Origin: Sphingomonas sp. IW22 | GTDB taxonomy: Bacteria > Pseudomonadota > Alphaproteobacteria > Sphingomonadales > Sphingomonadaceae | Reading direction: 5' to 3' | Assembly (NCBI RefSeq): GCF_041321155.1 | Contig: NZ_JBGGWB010000001.1 | Span: 496,001-560,000, forward strand | DNA length: 64,000 bases | In this document: one piece after another, positions 17,778-26,618 of the stretch | Position numbering within the stretch: position 1 is the first letter of the stretch | Layout of the letters: every line of letters starts with the position of its first letter | Notes under the pieces: generated by a model | Databases searched by the model: none | Told to the model about the DNA's origin: nothing | What the model saw: only the letters and a program-made list of their open reading frames with translations | Position numbers and translations under genes: made by a program

Positions 17778-19325
17778 ATGGGGAGTGCAGCGGGAAGCAC
17801 ATCAATCGTCGGAGAGCGCGCGCCCTATTTCTGGGCGGGTTGCGCCGCGATCAGCGCTGGTGTGCTGCTGCATCTGCCAATGCTGGCGATGGCGCACAGC
17901 ATGGGCAACCACCTCAACGGGATGCCGATGGACGCCAGCATGTGGCTGGGCATGGTCCTCATCCTGATTGGCGTGCCGCTCGCCTGTTTTGGTGCATTAC
18001 CCAAGGTACGAGACGGCCATGGCGATCATGCCGGGACTAATTACGAGGCTCCAGACACAACTCCGCTCGGCCGCTGGCACGCGGCAACCCTGCTGGTGCT
18101 CACGCTGGGCCTGATCATCGACGTCATGAAGCCCGCGACGCTCGGCTTCGTACTCCCCGGAATGGCCGCCGAATACGGCATTGCGCGCTCGCAGGTCGCG
18201 CTGCTGCCCCTGGTCGCCCTCACAGGTACCACCATCGGCTCGTTCCTGTGGGGCTGGCTGGCGGACATCTATGGTCGCCGCGTCTCGATCCTGCTTTCAA
18301 CCATCCTGTTCGTCTCGACCGCCATCTGCGGGGCGATGCCAGCCTTCGCCTGGAACCTGGTGATGTGCTTTCTCATGGGCATATCGGCCGGCGGGATGCT
18401 TCCTGTGATCTACACGCTGCTCGCCGAAGTGATGCCGCCGCGCCATCGTAGTTGGGTGCTGGTGCTGGTCGGCGGGATGGGGCTGGTCGGAGGTTATCTC
18501 GCCGCGAGCGGGGCGGCCTATGTCCTGGAACCGGTCTATGGGTGGCGCGCGCTTTGGCTCCAAGGGTTTCCAAGCGGATTGCTGCTGCTCGCCTTGGCGC
18601 GGTTCATTCCCGAAACGCCGCGCTTCCTTGCCGAACGCGGCCGCGTAACCGAACTGGCGCAGATGCAGAAGCGCTTCGGCCTAGCGCCTAAGCCGCGACC
18701 TATCGAGGCCCCGGCCGATACGCCAACAAGCACCGGACATCACCGCCTCACCGCCGCGCTCGTCATGACTGCGCTGTGCTGGAGTTTCGTCAATTTCGGG
18801 CTGCTGCTGTGGCTTCCATCGGACCTGCAGGCCCGCGGCTATAGCGCCGAAGTGGCGAGCGGAATTCTCGCCAAATCATCGCTGCTCGCGTTCCCCACCG
18901 TCTTGCTGGCCGCGCTGTTCTATGCGCGTCGGAGCAGCAAATGGACACTTGTCGGCACAATCGGCCTGACCTTTGCCGGCCTTATCGGAGCGATGCTGCC
19001 CCCGTCGCTGTTAAGTTGGGAGCCGGTGCTGATCACGGTCATCGCGATGCTGATCGTCGGCACTAACGGGACGATCGCGGTACTGCTGCCCTACACGGCG
19101 GAAAACTATCCCCTCGGCACCCGGGGGCGGGCAACAGGGTTGGTGGCGGGGAGCAGCAAGTTCGGCGGGGTGGCAGTACAGGTTGCGGCCCTCGCGGGCT
19201 TTGCACCGACGCTGGTGGGTGCAGCGCTGGCGCTGCTGGTTCCGACGGCGGTGTCTGCCGGAATGATCGCTTGGTTCGGGCGCGAAACCCGGGGGCGCAG
19301 CCTCCGCGAGTTGGAAGCAGAGTAG
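17778..19325 (+). CDS. Major facilitator superfamily transporter
   Basis: A 515-residue MFS permease with about 12-14 hydrophobic helices. The MFS A-loop motif GWLADIYGRRVSIL (~residues 158-171) is present, with PETPRFLAERGR after the sixth core helix, as in sugar/organic-acid porters. A second-half region follows (ENYPLGTRGRATGLVAGSSKFGG). The N-terminus has extra membrane helices (PYFWAGCAAISAGVLLHLPMLAMAH) before the usual core. The type is closest to the aromatic-acid/sugar porter branches; the substrate is unknown. It stands alone, probably cargo of the tRNA-Glu element. Confidence 0.85.
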   Translation: MGSAAGSTSIVGERAPYFWAGCAAISAGVLLHLPMLAMAHSMGNHLNGMPMDASMWLGMVLILIGVPLACFGALPKVRDGHGDHAGTNYEAPDTTPLGRWHAATLLVLTLGLIIDVMKPATLGFVLPGMAAEYGIARSQVALLPLVALTGTTIGSFLWGWLADIYGRRVSILLSTILFVSTAICGAMPAFAWNLVMCFLMGISAGGMLPVIYTLLAEVMPPRHRSWVLVLVGGMGLVGGYLAASGAAYVLEPVYGWRALWLQGFPSGLLLLALARFIPETPRFLAERGRVTELAQMQKRFGLAPKPRPIEAPADTPTSTGHHRLTAALVMTALCWSFVNFGLLLWLPSDLQARGYSAEVASGILAKSSLLAFPTVLLAALFYARRSSKWTLVGTIGLTFAGLIGAMLPPSLLSWEPVLITVIAMLIVGTNGTIAVLLPYTAENYPLGTRGRATGLVAGSSKFGGVAVQVAALAGFAPTLVGAALALLVPTAVSAGMIAWFGRETRGRSLRELEAE

Positions 19326-19921
19326 AGCGACGTTCGTTCGCTTATCAAGTTGTCCCTGCAAATCGGGTTCCTACCCAAACCGATTCCCCACCGCCTGAGT
19401 CAGTGGCCGCTTTTGGGGTTGATCGAAGGGATGGCGGACGGCGGCACTTGGGGCGCTTTGCTGGCCGGCTGGTTTCCGGCAACAGTCCGGCAGCTCATGG
19501 GCCGTTTGCAGACGGGCAGATATTGAGCGATGTGCGGGGAAAGCAGGAATTCCCGACCGCGCTTGACGAGTGCGTAGCGACCGCTGAGGAGATGGGCGCG
19601 CAGCATCAATCGGCCGTCAATCTTGTTCCGGCCGCCTTCCACGAAGCTTTTGTCCAATTCGCTGCGCAACCCCCCGGCAATGCGGAGCAGTTCGCACCGC
19701 CGCAAAAATCTCGATCGCGCCGGGAGCCATTCTGATCCCGCTGCCATCGCCTTCTGCAAGTCGACGCTCGGCGAAGCCAGGGCGTTGCGCAGCTCGCGAC
19801 CGAACCCGGCGTCCCGCGCCCGGATCGGACGCAGGTTCGTCGGGTCAGTTCAAGTCGAAGGTGCGCGACTGAGCGTTCGCGCCGGTGCTCGACAGGCGGA
19901 TCCTCTTCGGCTGCAGCCCGC
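19326..19921. other. Decayed sequence between transporter and HTH remnant
   Basis: Roughly 600 bases with no convincing intact gene. Frames change repeatedly on both strands. The right part reads, in shifted frames, like the beginning of the HTH-type gene whose end is preserved at 19922-20353. Confidence 0.35.
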
Positions 19922-20353
19922 GCGACCCGGAAAAGCGCAGGCGGACGCGCACGCTATTCGGCCGTGCATGTCGTGCTCAAGCGCTTGCGCGAACATGGCT
20001 TCCTGCACTGGATACGCCGCAGCCGACCTAAGGAAGATCCGCAACCCGGAGGCGCGATCGTTGAGCAGGCAAGCAACGCCTATGCGCTGTTGGTACCTGA
20101 AGGCCTGAGGTCTGGCCTACAGCAGCTGCTCGGCAAGCCCCCCACACCCGAATGCGACGCCGATCGCCGTCGCCGCGATGCAGCCGCGTTCGAGGATATG
20201 CTGCGCGGCCTCAGCAACGAGGCGCGGCACAACGCTACCTGGAACGGCGACAGCCTTTTAGGCGAGACGCTCAAGAAGCTGGCCGCTGCGGTCGACCGAC
20301 GCGATCGAATAACCTGCGAATCCTCCACCACCGATGAAACCGGGGTGATCTAA
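19922..20353 (+). pseudogene. C-terminal remnant of a plasmid/element HTH (replication-type) protein
   Basis: The open frame reads ATRKSAGGRARYSAVHVVLKRLREHGFLHWIRRSRP, a winged-helix segment. It continues with EQASNAYALLVPEGLRSGLQQLLGKPP and ends with a typical SSTTDETG tail before the TAA at 20351-20353. This resembles the HTH-domain proteins found on sphingomonad plasmids and islands near replication or transfer genes. The N-terminal half is scrambled upstream, so the gene is taken to be broken. A GTGATCT-AA-AGATCAC palindrome overlaps the stop codon. Confidence 0.5.
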
Positions 20354-20370
20354 AGATCACAATGAGGAAT

Positions 20371-20390
20371 GGCCTCGTTTTGACGAGGCC
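20371..20390 (+). terminator. Hairpin after the HTH remnant
   Basis: A perfect 8-base stem GGCCTCGT / ACGAGGCC with a TTTG loop lies 17 bases downstream of the TAA. There is no clear T-run, so a terminator function is likely but not certain. Confidence 0.45.
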
Positions 20391-20603
20391 ATGCGCCAGC
20401 AAGCGCTCCCCCTCCCCCGCAACCGGCTGGACTACAGCTAACCGATCGCCAAGTCTCAGCGGTCGGGCCGGGCGGCTGCGCCGCCCGATGGCTTAGCGAG
20501 GGGGAGGAGCAGGAACCGTGCCGCGCTCTCGCCAATCGCATGTCAGCGGCTATGCTGAGACGCGTCGGCCGCTACCGCCGCAGCGTCGAACGGGAGAAGC
20601 GAG

Positions 20604-21188
20604 ATGTGCAACCGGTACCGCATGACCGCCGCCCAAGCTGAACTCGCCACGCGCTATGGTGCTGGTCCGATCTACCCGCCGGACCTCGACCTGCCCCCGC
20701 CCGAGCTTTTCCCAAAGCGGCCGGCGTTTGTCGTCCGTGACCAGGACGGTGCGCGCGGTCTCGACATTATGCGGTGGGGCTTCCCGCCGCCGCCCGCCGG
20801 AAAGGCCCCGGTCACGAACGTGCGAAACCTATCGAGCCCCTTCTGGCGATCGGCCCTGAAGAATCCTGAGCGCCGCTGCCTCGTCCCGTTCACGGCGTTC
20901 AGCGAGTACGGTCAAGTCCGCAGCATCGATGGGAAACTGCCGCTTCATTGGTTCAACATCCCCTCTCGCCCGATCGTTAGCTTCGCTGGCATCTGGCGGC
21001 CGACTGAGGACGGCGCGAAATTCGCCTTTCTGACAACCGAGCCGAACAGTCTCGTTGCGCCGATCCATCCGAAGGCGATGCCGGTACTGCTGCACGACGA
21101 GGACGAGGAGCGTTGGCTGCATGGCTCGATAGACGACGTGATCGAACTGGCGGTGCCCTATCCGGCTCAACTGATGCTCGTCGCTTAA
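20604..21188 (+). CDS. SRAP-family (YedK/HMCES-like) abasic-site protein
   Basis: A 194-residue SOS-response-associated peptidase-fold protein. It starts MCNRYRM; Cys2, exposed after Met removal, forms the thiazolidine crosslink with abasic sites in single-stranded DNA. The active-site Glu is in FTAFSEYG and the conserved His in PIHPKAMPVLL. MRWGFPPP and NVRNLSSPFWR match other family blocks. It shields abasic sites and is frequent on mobile elements. A purine-rich GGGAGAAGCG precedes the ATG at 20604. No LexA box was identified by eye. Confidence 0.93.
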   Translation: MCNRYRMTAAQAELATRYGAGPIYPPDLDLPPPELFPKRPAFVVRDQDGARGLDIMRWGFPPPPAGKAPVTNVRNLSSPFWRSALKNPERRCLVPFTAFSEYGQVRSIDGKLPLHWFNIPSRPIVSFAGIWRPTEDGAKFAFLTTEPNSLVAPIHPKAMPVLLHDEDEERWLHGSIDDVIELAVPYPAQLMLVA

Positions 21189-21328
21189 ATTTCGAATGTC
21201 ACGTGCGGGCAGGATACTTGTGCCCGGATTGGATCGATTACCAATCTGTGACAGTAAGCAGTTCTTGACAGATAAACAAACCTATGCCCCTCTGTAGAAA
21301 GGCGCATCTCGCCTAACTGGGGGGTTAC

Positions 21329-21940
21329 ATGAAAGCAATCTATTGGGGGACGCTCGTTTCGAGCGTTGCCGTTACTGCGCCTGCGTTTGCACAGCAGGTC
21401 ACTCCTGCGCCAGTGGTCATGACCACCGGGCAGACCGAGAATGTCCTGCGCAGCGGGACGCCGGTTCCACTTCGCATGATGGAAGGCCTGACTACGAAGG
21501 GTAAGAAGCTCAAAGTCGGGCAGCGATTTAATCTTCAGACTGCTGAAGCGATCACAGTAAATGGTTATACCGTGATTCCGGCAGGCAGCCCCGCTGTCGG
21601 TGAGGTAACGGAAGTCCGCAATAAGGGCATGTGGGGCAAGTCCGGTCGCATCAACGCTCGCGTCCTTTATGTACGCGCCAACGGTCGCCAGATTCGATTA
21701 AGCGGCGTTCTTGACGACAAGGGCGTAACTGGAACAGCTGGCGTCGTGGGCGCCGTTGCGTTTGTTCCGGTTGCCGGTTTCTTCATGACTGGAACCAGCG
21801 CGGAGATCCCACTGGGCGCCCCTGTGAGTGCCTTTATTGATGAGGATGTTGCGTTTGCCCCTGGCAGCCAGCCAGCACCCATGGCGCTTGCACCAGTTGC
21901 CGCCCCGCCGATCAACGAAGCACCGGCTGCAGGAGACTGA
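21329..21940 (+). CDS. Exported protein of unknown function
   Basis: A 203-residue protein with a classical signal peptide (MKAIYWGTLVSSVAVTAPAFAQQ; predicted cleavage after AFA). The mature region has GTPVPLRMMEGLTTKGKKLKVGQRFNLQTAEAI and a second half with a hydrophobic Gly/Val patch (GVVGAVAFVPVAGFFMTG). It ends in a Pro/Ala-rich tail. The central part is beta-rich and reminiscent of periplasmic proteins associated with envelope stress or transport, but no family is claimed. A GGGGG stretch lies six bases upstream of the ATG. Confidence 0.7.
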   Translation: MKAIYWGTLVSSVAVTAPAFAQQVTPAPVVMTTGQTENVLRSGTPVPLRMMEGLTTKGKKLKVGQRFNLQTAEAITVNGYTVIPAGSPAVGEVTEVRNKGMWGKSGRINARVLYVRANGRQIRLSGVLDDKGVTGTAGVVGAVAFVPVAGFFMTGTSAEIPLGAPVSAFIDEDVAFAPGSQPAPMALAPVAAPPINEAPAAGD

Positions 21941-22042
21941 CGATTTGATGGGGCGACTTGGGTCGCCCCGTCCATCCTATGGCGCAAACTAGCGCTGCTT
22001 GCTGGAATTGCCGACAGTCGGGCATGAAGCTGCAAACCGAGA

Positions 22043-23857
22043 TCAGTGCTCTGGGGCCGCCACTTCGCCGGCAAGGATCGCGGCCCAAGCGTCGAACAGC
22101 GTACGCCGGCGATCGATCTGTGCTGCCCGGTTGTAAGCGCCTTCTACCTTTCCCTTCACCTGATGCGCCAAAGCCTCGTCGATCGCTATGCGTTCTTCGG
22201 GCAGCGCCTCATTCAGCACCGTCGAAAAACTGGCGCGCCAACCGTGCGGCACGTGACGACCGGTCAGTCCGGCGCGATGGTGCAACTCGCCGATCGCGCG
22301 TTCTCCGATCGGAAATATTTTCGCGGCAGCGCCACCGGAATGGTCACGCGCAGCCTCAAGAACCGCCATTGCCGCCGGCGACAGCGGCACAAGGTGGTCA
22401 TGGTCAGCTGAAGCCTTGCGCGCGCGGCTCAGCTTCAGGTGCGCGGCGGGAATGCGCCACACAGGCGCGCCTGCTTCGTCGGTCTTAATCTCATCCCATG
22501 TGGCCAACCGCAGCGACCCGACGCGGACGGCAGTGAGCGCGAGAAACTGCGCAGCGAGGTTCACGATCGGCCGCGCGCTGGTTGACGCGATCGCGCTGTA
22601 GGCGCCGCGCGCGTCCGCGGCGATTGTCACTGCCGGATGCCGAATGGGTGCTGCCGGCGGCGCGAGCTCGGCGGCGATCAGAGCGGCCGGATTGTCCTCG
22701 ACCCAACCACGCGGGCGAGCGAACGCGAAGATCGCATCGAGGCGCTGCCGGACGCGGCGTGCCGTTTCCGCGCCGTCGATCAATTCAAGCAACTCGAGCA
22801 GCTCGGCCGCGTCGATCGCTGCCAGGGCACGAGCGCCAGCGCGGGGGAAGATGTGCCGCTCGAGCGATCCGATCTGCGCCGTTGCCACTTCTTCGCGCAG
22901 GTTCTGGACCGGATAGGTAATGCCCAGGGCTGGCAGCGCCTTCGGCCAGCACTCCTCCTTCGTGAAGACGTCGTCGTGGTCCCGCTTGTCAACGCGCGCC
23001 ACGAAGGCGAACTGGGTGTCGTCCTTTACGTCGCCCTTTGCGATTGCGATCGCGGTGTTGCTGTACGAGGTGCCGACCAGTTGCGACGTTGCGGGCGTGT
23101 TGGTCCCCATGACCATCATCGCCGAACCGGCAACCTTGGTAATCGCGCGCCGCCAGATCTCGATCTGGGTATCGACGGTGAACTCGTGGATCTCGTCGGC
23201 CAGGACCATTCGCGGGCGAGGCCCGGACTGGGCGGTACCGCCGGCAAGCGGAAGGAAGAATGACTGCGAGCCCGGATGCTCAATCTTCCAGACGTTGTCA
23301 CCCTCGCCGCGCAGCAGCACATGCCCAAGGCCTTCGAGCGTTTCCCCCTCATCGTAACCGGGCACCTGCGCCCGGCACATCGCGAACGCGTCCTTGAACA
23401 GGACGTTGGCGGTCTGCTTGTTCGCCGCAATCGAATAGACCTGAGCGCGAGGAAAGCCGCACCAGCCCATCGCAAACAGACCCAGACCCGCCATCATCGG
23501 CGACTTGGCCTGTCCCTTCCCGGTCTCCACGAAAGCGTTGCGGAATCGCCACCGGCCATCGGCGTTGACCCAGCCCATCAGCGACCCGACGCAGAAGGTC
23601 TGGTAGGGCAGCAGGTGGAACGGCTTCCCTGCGGCAGGGCCGTCTGTGATCGTGAAGACGGACGGGAAGAAGTCCAGTGCGCGCTGAGCCAGCTCCGGCC
23701 GCCAGAAATATCCTCGCTTCTCAGCATCGCGCAAATCGCGCAGGTGCCGCTCGGCGGCATATTTGACCAGGTCGCCAACGACAAAGTCGCCGCGAACCGC
23801 CGCTTGCGCCCAGGCAGTGGTCGGGTCGGCCGACCCGCCCCTAACCCGCCGGGCCAA
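22043..23857 (-). CDS. In-frame fusion: phage terminase large subunit (N) + P4-type integrase (C)
   Basis: One uninterrupted 604-residue frame carries two unrelated protein halves. Residues 1-~328 are a TerL ATPase: ADPTTAWAQAAVRGDFVVGDLVKYAA, Walker-A-like ETGKGQAKSPM (~111-121), Walker B MVLADEIHEF (~217-226) and the coupling motif MVMGTNTPA. The TerL nuclease domain is missing. From ~329 (GSLERHIFPRAGARALAAIDAAELLELLELI) the frame is the core-binding and catalytic part of a P4-type tyrosine integrase: TAVRVGSLRLATWDEI (Arg), HGWRASFSTVLNE (H..R), LAHQVKGKVEGAYNRA (H and Tyr). The junction is near 22870. A deletion that removed the late phage genes is the simplest origin. Neither activity is likely to be complete. 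Confidence 0.85.
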   Translation of the reverse strand: MARRVRGGSADPTTAWAQAAVRGDFVVGDLVKYAAERHLRDLRDAEKRGYFWRPELAQRALDFFPSVFTITDGPAAGKPFHLLPYQTFCVGSLMGWVNADGRWRFRNAFVETGKGQAKSPMMAGLGLFAMGWCGFPRAQVYSIAANKQTANVLFKDAFAMCRAQVPGYDEGETLEGLGHVLLRGEGDNVWKIEHPGSQSFFLPLAGGTAQSGPRPRMVLADEIHEFTVDTQIEIWRRAITKVAGSAMMVMGTNTPATSQLVGTSYSNTAIAIAKGDVKDDTQFAFVARVDKRDHDDVFTKEECWPKALPALGITYPVQNLREEVATAQIGSLERHIFPRAGARALAAIDAAELLELLELIDGAETARRVRQRLDAIFAFARPRGWVEDNPAALIAAELAPPAAPIRHPAVTIAADARGAYSAIASTSARPIVNLAAQFLALTAVRVGSLRLATWDEIKTDEAGAPVWRIPAAHLKLSRARKASADHDHLVPLSPAAMAVLEAARDHSGGAAAKIFPIGERAIGELHHRAGLTGRHVPHGWRASFSTVLNEALPEERIAIDEALAHQVKGKVEGAYNRAAQIDRRRTLFDAWAAILAGEVAAPEH

Positions 23858-24314
23858 GGAACGCGTCGGCGCCGGCGGTGCGCTGACGCTTCTTCGTCAC
23901 CTTCGCGACCTTGCCGCGCCGTCCGGGCGTGAGGCCAAGCTGCGCCTCGAGCCGCTCTGCGGTCTTCTCGGCTTCCTGCATCGCCTTGTAGTGGATCGAC
24001 AAGCGAGCGATCGCCTTGGGATTGTCGGCGTTCGGTTCATCGACGATGCCGCCGTCGGCCAGTGCCCGCGAGCACCGATCATAGACCAGATAGGCAAGCA
24101 CAAGCCGCTGAAGCGCGTGCCCGTTGGAAGACGACAGGATCTCCCGGTCCATCATCTCCCCGACAAGCCGCCGCCAATGCTCGGCGGCCACCGCCTGTTC
24201 GCGCGCATCCGGCAAAAGCAGCGACCAGTCGGGTTGAGCGACGACACTCTCATCAACGGGCGGGACGCTGGGAGCCGATGTTTTCACCACTTGCTTGCGG
24301 GTCGGTTTCGCCAT
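23841..24314 (-). CDS. Phage terminase small subunit, P27 family
   Basis: A 157-residue protein with the P27-type small-subunit pattern. PDWSLLLPDAREQAVAAEHWRRLVGEM is followed by LQRLVLAYLVYDRCSRALADGGIV. The conserved C-terminal NPKAIARLSIHYKAMQEAEKTAERLEAQLGLTPGRRGKVAK comes last. Small terminase subunits recognise phage DNA for packaging and recruit TerL. Its 3' end overlaps the TerL-integrase fusion gene by 17 bases, the normal TerS-TerL order. The ATG at 24314 is used; a GTG at 24335 is the alternative. Confidence 0.85.
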   Translation of the reverse strand: MAKPTRKQVVKTSAPSVPPVDESVVAQPDWSLLLPDAREQAVAAEHWRRLVGEMMDREILSSSNGHALQRLVLAYLVYDRCSRALADGGIVDEPNADNPKAIARLSIHYKAMQEAEKTAERLEAQLGLTPGRRGKVAKVTKKRQRTAGADAFLGPAG

Positions 24315-24331
24315 CGCGTCGCACCCCCGGA

Positions 24332-24811
24332 TCACCCGAACTTTTTACTTTGAAAACGCTCTCGCAGCGCACGGAGGAGAGGGGCGGTGTCCGCCCCCTG
24401 CCCCGTCAGACTTTCGCCCCCCCGGGGGGGGGTCGGCCGCCGGCGGCCGATCGAAGCCGTGGTCGGCGCCGGACCAGCCCAGGCGTGGTGACTGCTGGTT
24501 GGTCGCCCGCTCTTGCCGACACCGCGCGCGCCGAGCGCCACGTCGAAACCAAACTGCCGCGCCGTCGCTTCCCGATCATGGGCGGCGCAGAGGTTCTCGG
24601 TGTTGCTGTCCTCGTCCGATCCGCCTTGGATCAGCGGGACGATATGATTGACGACCGCGGCGATCGTCACTCGCTCTTCCTTCAGACAGTGCTCGCAAAG
24701 CCCGTTCGTCCGCCTCAGCCGACGCAGGCGCTGGCGCTGCCCAGCCCGGCCGCGCAGCCGCTCAACGGGGGCCGTCAGGCCGAAGCCATGTCGATCGTCA
24801 CGCCCTGCCAC
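24332..24811 (-). CDS. HNH endonuclease
   Basis: A 159-residue protein with an HNH domain. NGLCEHCLKEERVTIAAVVNHIVPLIQGGSDEDSNTENLCAAHDREATARQFG shows the CxxC, the VNHIVPL catalytic His, and the Asn and closing Cys/His. HNH genes directly upstream of terminase genes are standard in phages, where they support cos cleavage and packaging. The C-terminal third is low-complexity and Arg/Pro-rich. It overlaps the end of the DUF3164 gene by 37 bases, so the true start may be further inside. Confidence 0.82.
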   Translation of the reverse strand: MAGRDDRHGFGLTAPVERLRGRAGQRQRLRRLRRTNGLCEHCLKEERVTIAAVVNHIVPLIQGGSDEDSNTENLCAAHDREATARQFGFDVALGARGVGKSGRPTSSHHAWAGPAPTTASIGRRRPTPPRGGESLTGQGADTAPLLRALRERFQSKKFG

Positions 24812-25413
24812 CCGGCATCGGGCGTGGCGCGCTGATAGAAGCGCATATACGTCCGCGCCCCGACGACGCGGATGCTGTCGCGGATCGCATCCATCGCCCG
24901 CAACCAGCGCGGGTCATTGATGTCGACGCGCAGCAGCATGAACAGCTCGGCGCGGTTGATCTGCCCTTCCTTGTCGACGGCAAACACCCGGTTGACCAGG
25001 CTCTGCAGCTCAACACGGCTGTCCGACGACCAGTCCGTCAGGCATTCGTCGATCAGCACCTTGGCCGCCTGAAGCTCCGGCCCGAACTCGATGACATCCG
25101 CCACCGCCACCTGCACCTTCTCGCAACCGTCAAAGGTCAGCAGCGTGATGTTGCCCTTCTTCCCGCCCAGCGTGGCGCCATATTCCTGCGCCAGCAGGCT
25201 CTGAAGCGCGCCCACCTTCTCGAACGACATCGCCTTGAAAGTGGCGATCGCCGCCGACATCTGCCGCGCCGCGTCCAGGATGCCGCGCACCGTCTCGTCC
25301 ATCAGCAGGTCGGCCGGCTTCACCGCAGCCATCGGGACAAGGTTGCCCTTGGCATCGCGCAGATACGGCTTCCCGCCAACGTCAATCGCCGCCGGGTGCG
25401 TGCCGTCGCTCAT
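24775..25413 (-). CDS. DUF3164 family phage protein
   Basis: A 212-residue protein (MSDGTHPAAIDVGGKPYLRDAKGNLVPMAAVKPADLLMDETV…). It carries the DUF3164 blocks YGATLGGKKGNITLLTFDGCEKVQVAVAD, IDECLTDWSSDSRVELQSLVNRVF, KEGQINRAELFMLLRVDINDPRWLRAMDAIRDSIRVVGARTYMRFYQR. The family is common in Mu-like and other prophages among early genes; its function is unknown. The start at 25413 follows GAGGAAGCGCG and overlaps the upstream stop (ATGA). The longer frame to 25653 only shadows that upstream gene. Confidence 0.85.
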   Translation of the reverse strand: MSDGTHPAAIDVGGKPYLRDAKGNLVPMAAVKPADLLMDETVRGILDAARQMSAAIATFKAMSFEKVGALQSLLAQEYGATLGGKKGNITLLTFDGCEKVQVAVADVIEFGPELQAAKVLIDECLTDWSSDSRVELQSLVNRVFAVDKEGQINRAELFMLLRVDINDPRWLRAMDAIRDSIRVVGARTYMRFYQRATPDAGWQGVTIDMASA

Positions 25414-25592
25414 CGCGCTTCCTCCGCCCTCGCCAGATCCAGCCCGCACCACACCGGCTGCGATGCCGGCACCGTCGTCACCGGCAACACGCTGAGGATC
25501 TCGCGCAACAGGCTGACCGGCACGCCGATCAGCGCCTTGTCCGGATGGCCGGCATCGACAACGGCCTGAAGCTGCTCGCGTGGGATCGCCAT
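25410..25592 (-). CDS. 60-residue phage protein of unknown function
   Basis: A small ORF, MAIPREQLQAVVDAGHPDKALIGVPVSLLREILSVLPV…, predicted soluble and helical. Its ATG abuts the upstream stop (TAG-ATG) and its stop overlaps the DUF3164 start (ATGA). The codon-level packing supports translation. Not recognised. Confidence 0.6.
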   Translation of the reverse strand: MAIPREQLQAVVDAGHPDKALIGVPVSLLREILSVLPVTTVPASQPVWCGLDLARAEEAR

Positions 25593-25850
25593 CTACCAGA
25601 CTGCCTTCCTGCCATCCGCGCTGACGTGCAGCGGAGCGTGAACCGGCCGACAACCCCGAAACGAGGCGACGATGTCACGGGCAATGGCCTGCGCCATGCC
25701 CTCCAACTCGTCATATTCGGCCGCTGAATTGATGCCCAGGCGCGCGCGATGCGTCAGCGCGTCGAACTGCGGGGTGATGCGTTCGAGCTGATCGGCGATA
25801 GCGTTGCGCGCCTGGGCAGCCACAGGCCGGCGGGAGGCATCATGACCCAT
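25593..25850 (-). CDS. 85-residue phage protein of unknown function
   Basis: MGHDASRRPVAAQARNAIADQLERITPQFDALTHRARLGINSAAEYDELEGMAQAIARDIV… is a mostly helical small protein. The start is set by a strong GGGAGG seven bases before the ATG; a longer frame from 25982 has no such site. It is the first of a tightly coupled trio with the 60-residue ORF and DUF3164. Function unknown. Confidence 0.6.
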   Translation of the reverse strand: MGHDASRRPVAAQARNAIADQLERITPQFDALTHRARLGINSAAEYDELEGMAQAIARDIVASFRGCRPVHAPLHVSADGRKAVW

Positions 25851-25991
25851 GTCCAACCTCCCGAAACGAAACCGGCCGCACGCTCGGGGGTGTGAGCGGC
25901 GGCCGGCAGGCACAATTGTGGCGGGGTCGTTCGTGCCGCTTCGGTGACCGCTTTTCCCCGTTACCTTTGGGGCATTCCCCAAAGGACAGGG

Positions 25992-26618
25992 TCAGCAGCG
26001 GCGCCACCGGTCCAGCGCCGCGATCAGGATCGATCGGGCACGGCGGTTGGACAACCGCCACCGTCGCGCCGCATGCGTCAGCGCCATGTCGTCGACGATG
26101 ATCGCCAGCAGCATCGCGGCGTGCGGCCCCACCGCTTCGCGCCAGCGCGTATAGGCCCGCTCCCGGATCACCGCCGCGATCGGCGCGGCCGAAGCAGCGA
26201 GCGGCCCGCCGCCCGTCCCGCGCGGCTCCAGCTTGGCGGTCCGCACCGCCACCTCGGCAACGATCGCCTCATGCGCCGCCGCAATCTCCTGCGCGGCGGC
26301 GAGCTGGTGCGCGTCGATCGCGCCGGTTGCGACCAGGCGGGCGATAGAACCATCTCGCTCGCCTGCCTTTTTCTCTCGCAACAGAGCTCTGGCGAAATGC
26401 TCATGCGTCTCCGGCGTGCCCTGCGCCTTGTGCGACCAGCGCTCGCGCAGCTGCACCGCCTCCTCGATCCCCGGCGCCAACCGGACCGGCTCGGCCCGTC
26501 CCTTGCGGCTGCGGTTGCGGCCGGGCTTCGGGCGCGGCCGACCAAGTACCAGATGGGCGACGCGTTGCGCCTCGATCTCCGCCGCGCTCAGCGGGCTATT
26601 CGCTGCTTTCGTCATCAT
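25992..26618 (-). CDS. Phage protein with C-terminal HTH-like segment
   Basis: A ~208-residue basic, Ala-rich protein (MMTKAANSPLSAAEIEAQRVAHLVLG…). The C-terminal part HAAMLLAIIVDDMALTHAARRWRLSNRRARSILIAALDRWRRC looks like a sigma-region-4-type helix-turn-helix. That would fit a DNA-binding phage regulator or a packaging-related protein, though no family is claimed. Its start overlaps the end of the LexA-like gene by 23 bases. The upstream residues of the longest frame lie inside a GATCATGATC-rich repeat stretch and are probably not translated. Confidence 0.55.
   Translation of the reverse strand: MMTKAANSPLSAAEIEAQRVAHLVLGRPRPKPGRNRSRKGRAEPVRLAPGIEEAVQLRERWSHKAQGTPETHEHFARALLREKKAGERDGSIARLVATGAIDAHQLAAAQEIAAAHEAIVAEVAVRTAKLEPRGTGGGPLAASAAPIAAVIRERAYTRWREAVGPHAAMLLAIIVDDMALTHAARRWRLSNRRARSILIAALDRWRRC

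Noticed and set aside
25414..25653. N-terminal 80-residue extension of the DUF3164 frame
   Set aside because: It overlaps the 60-residue gene completely, and GAGGAA lies just before the internal ATG at 25413.
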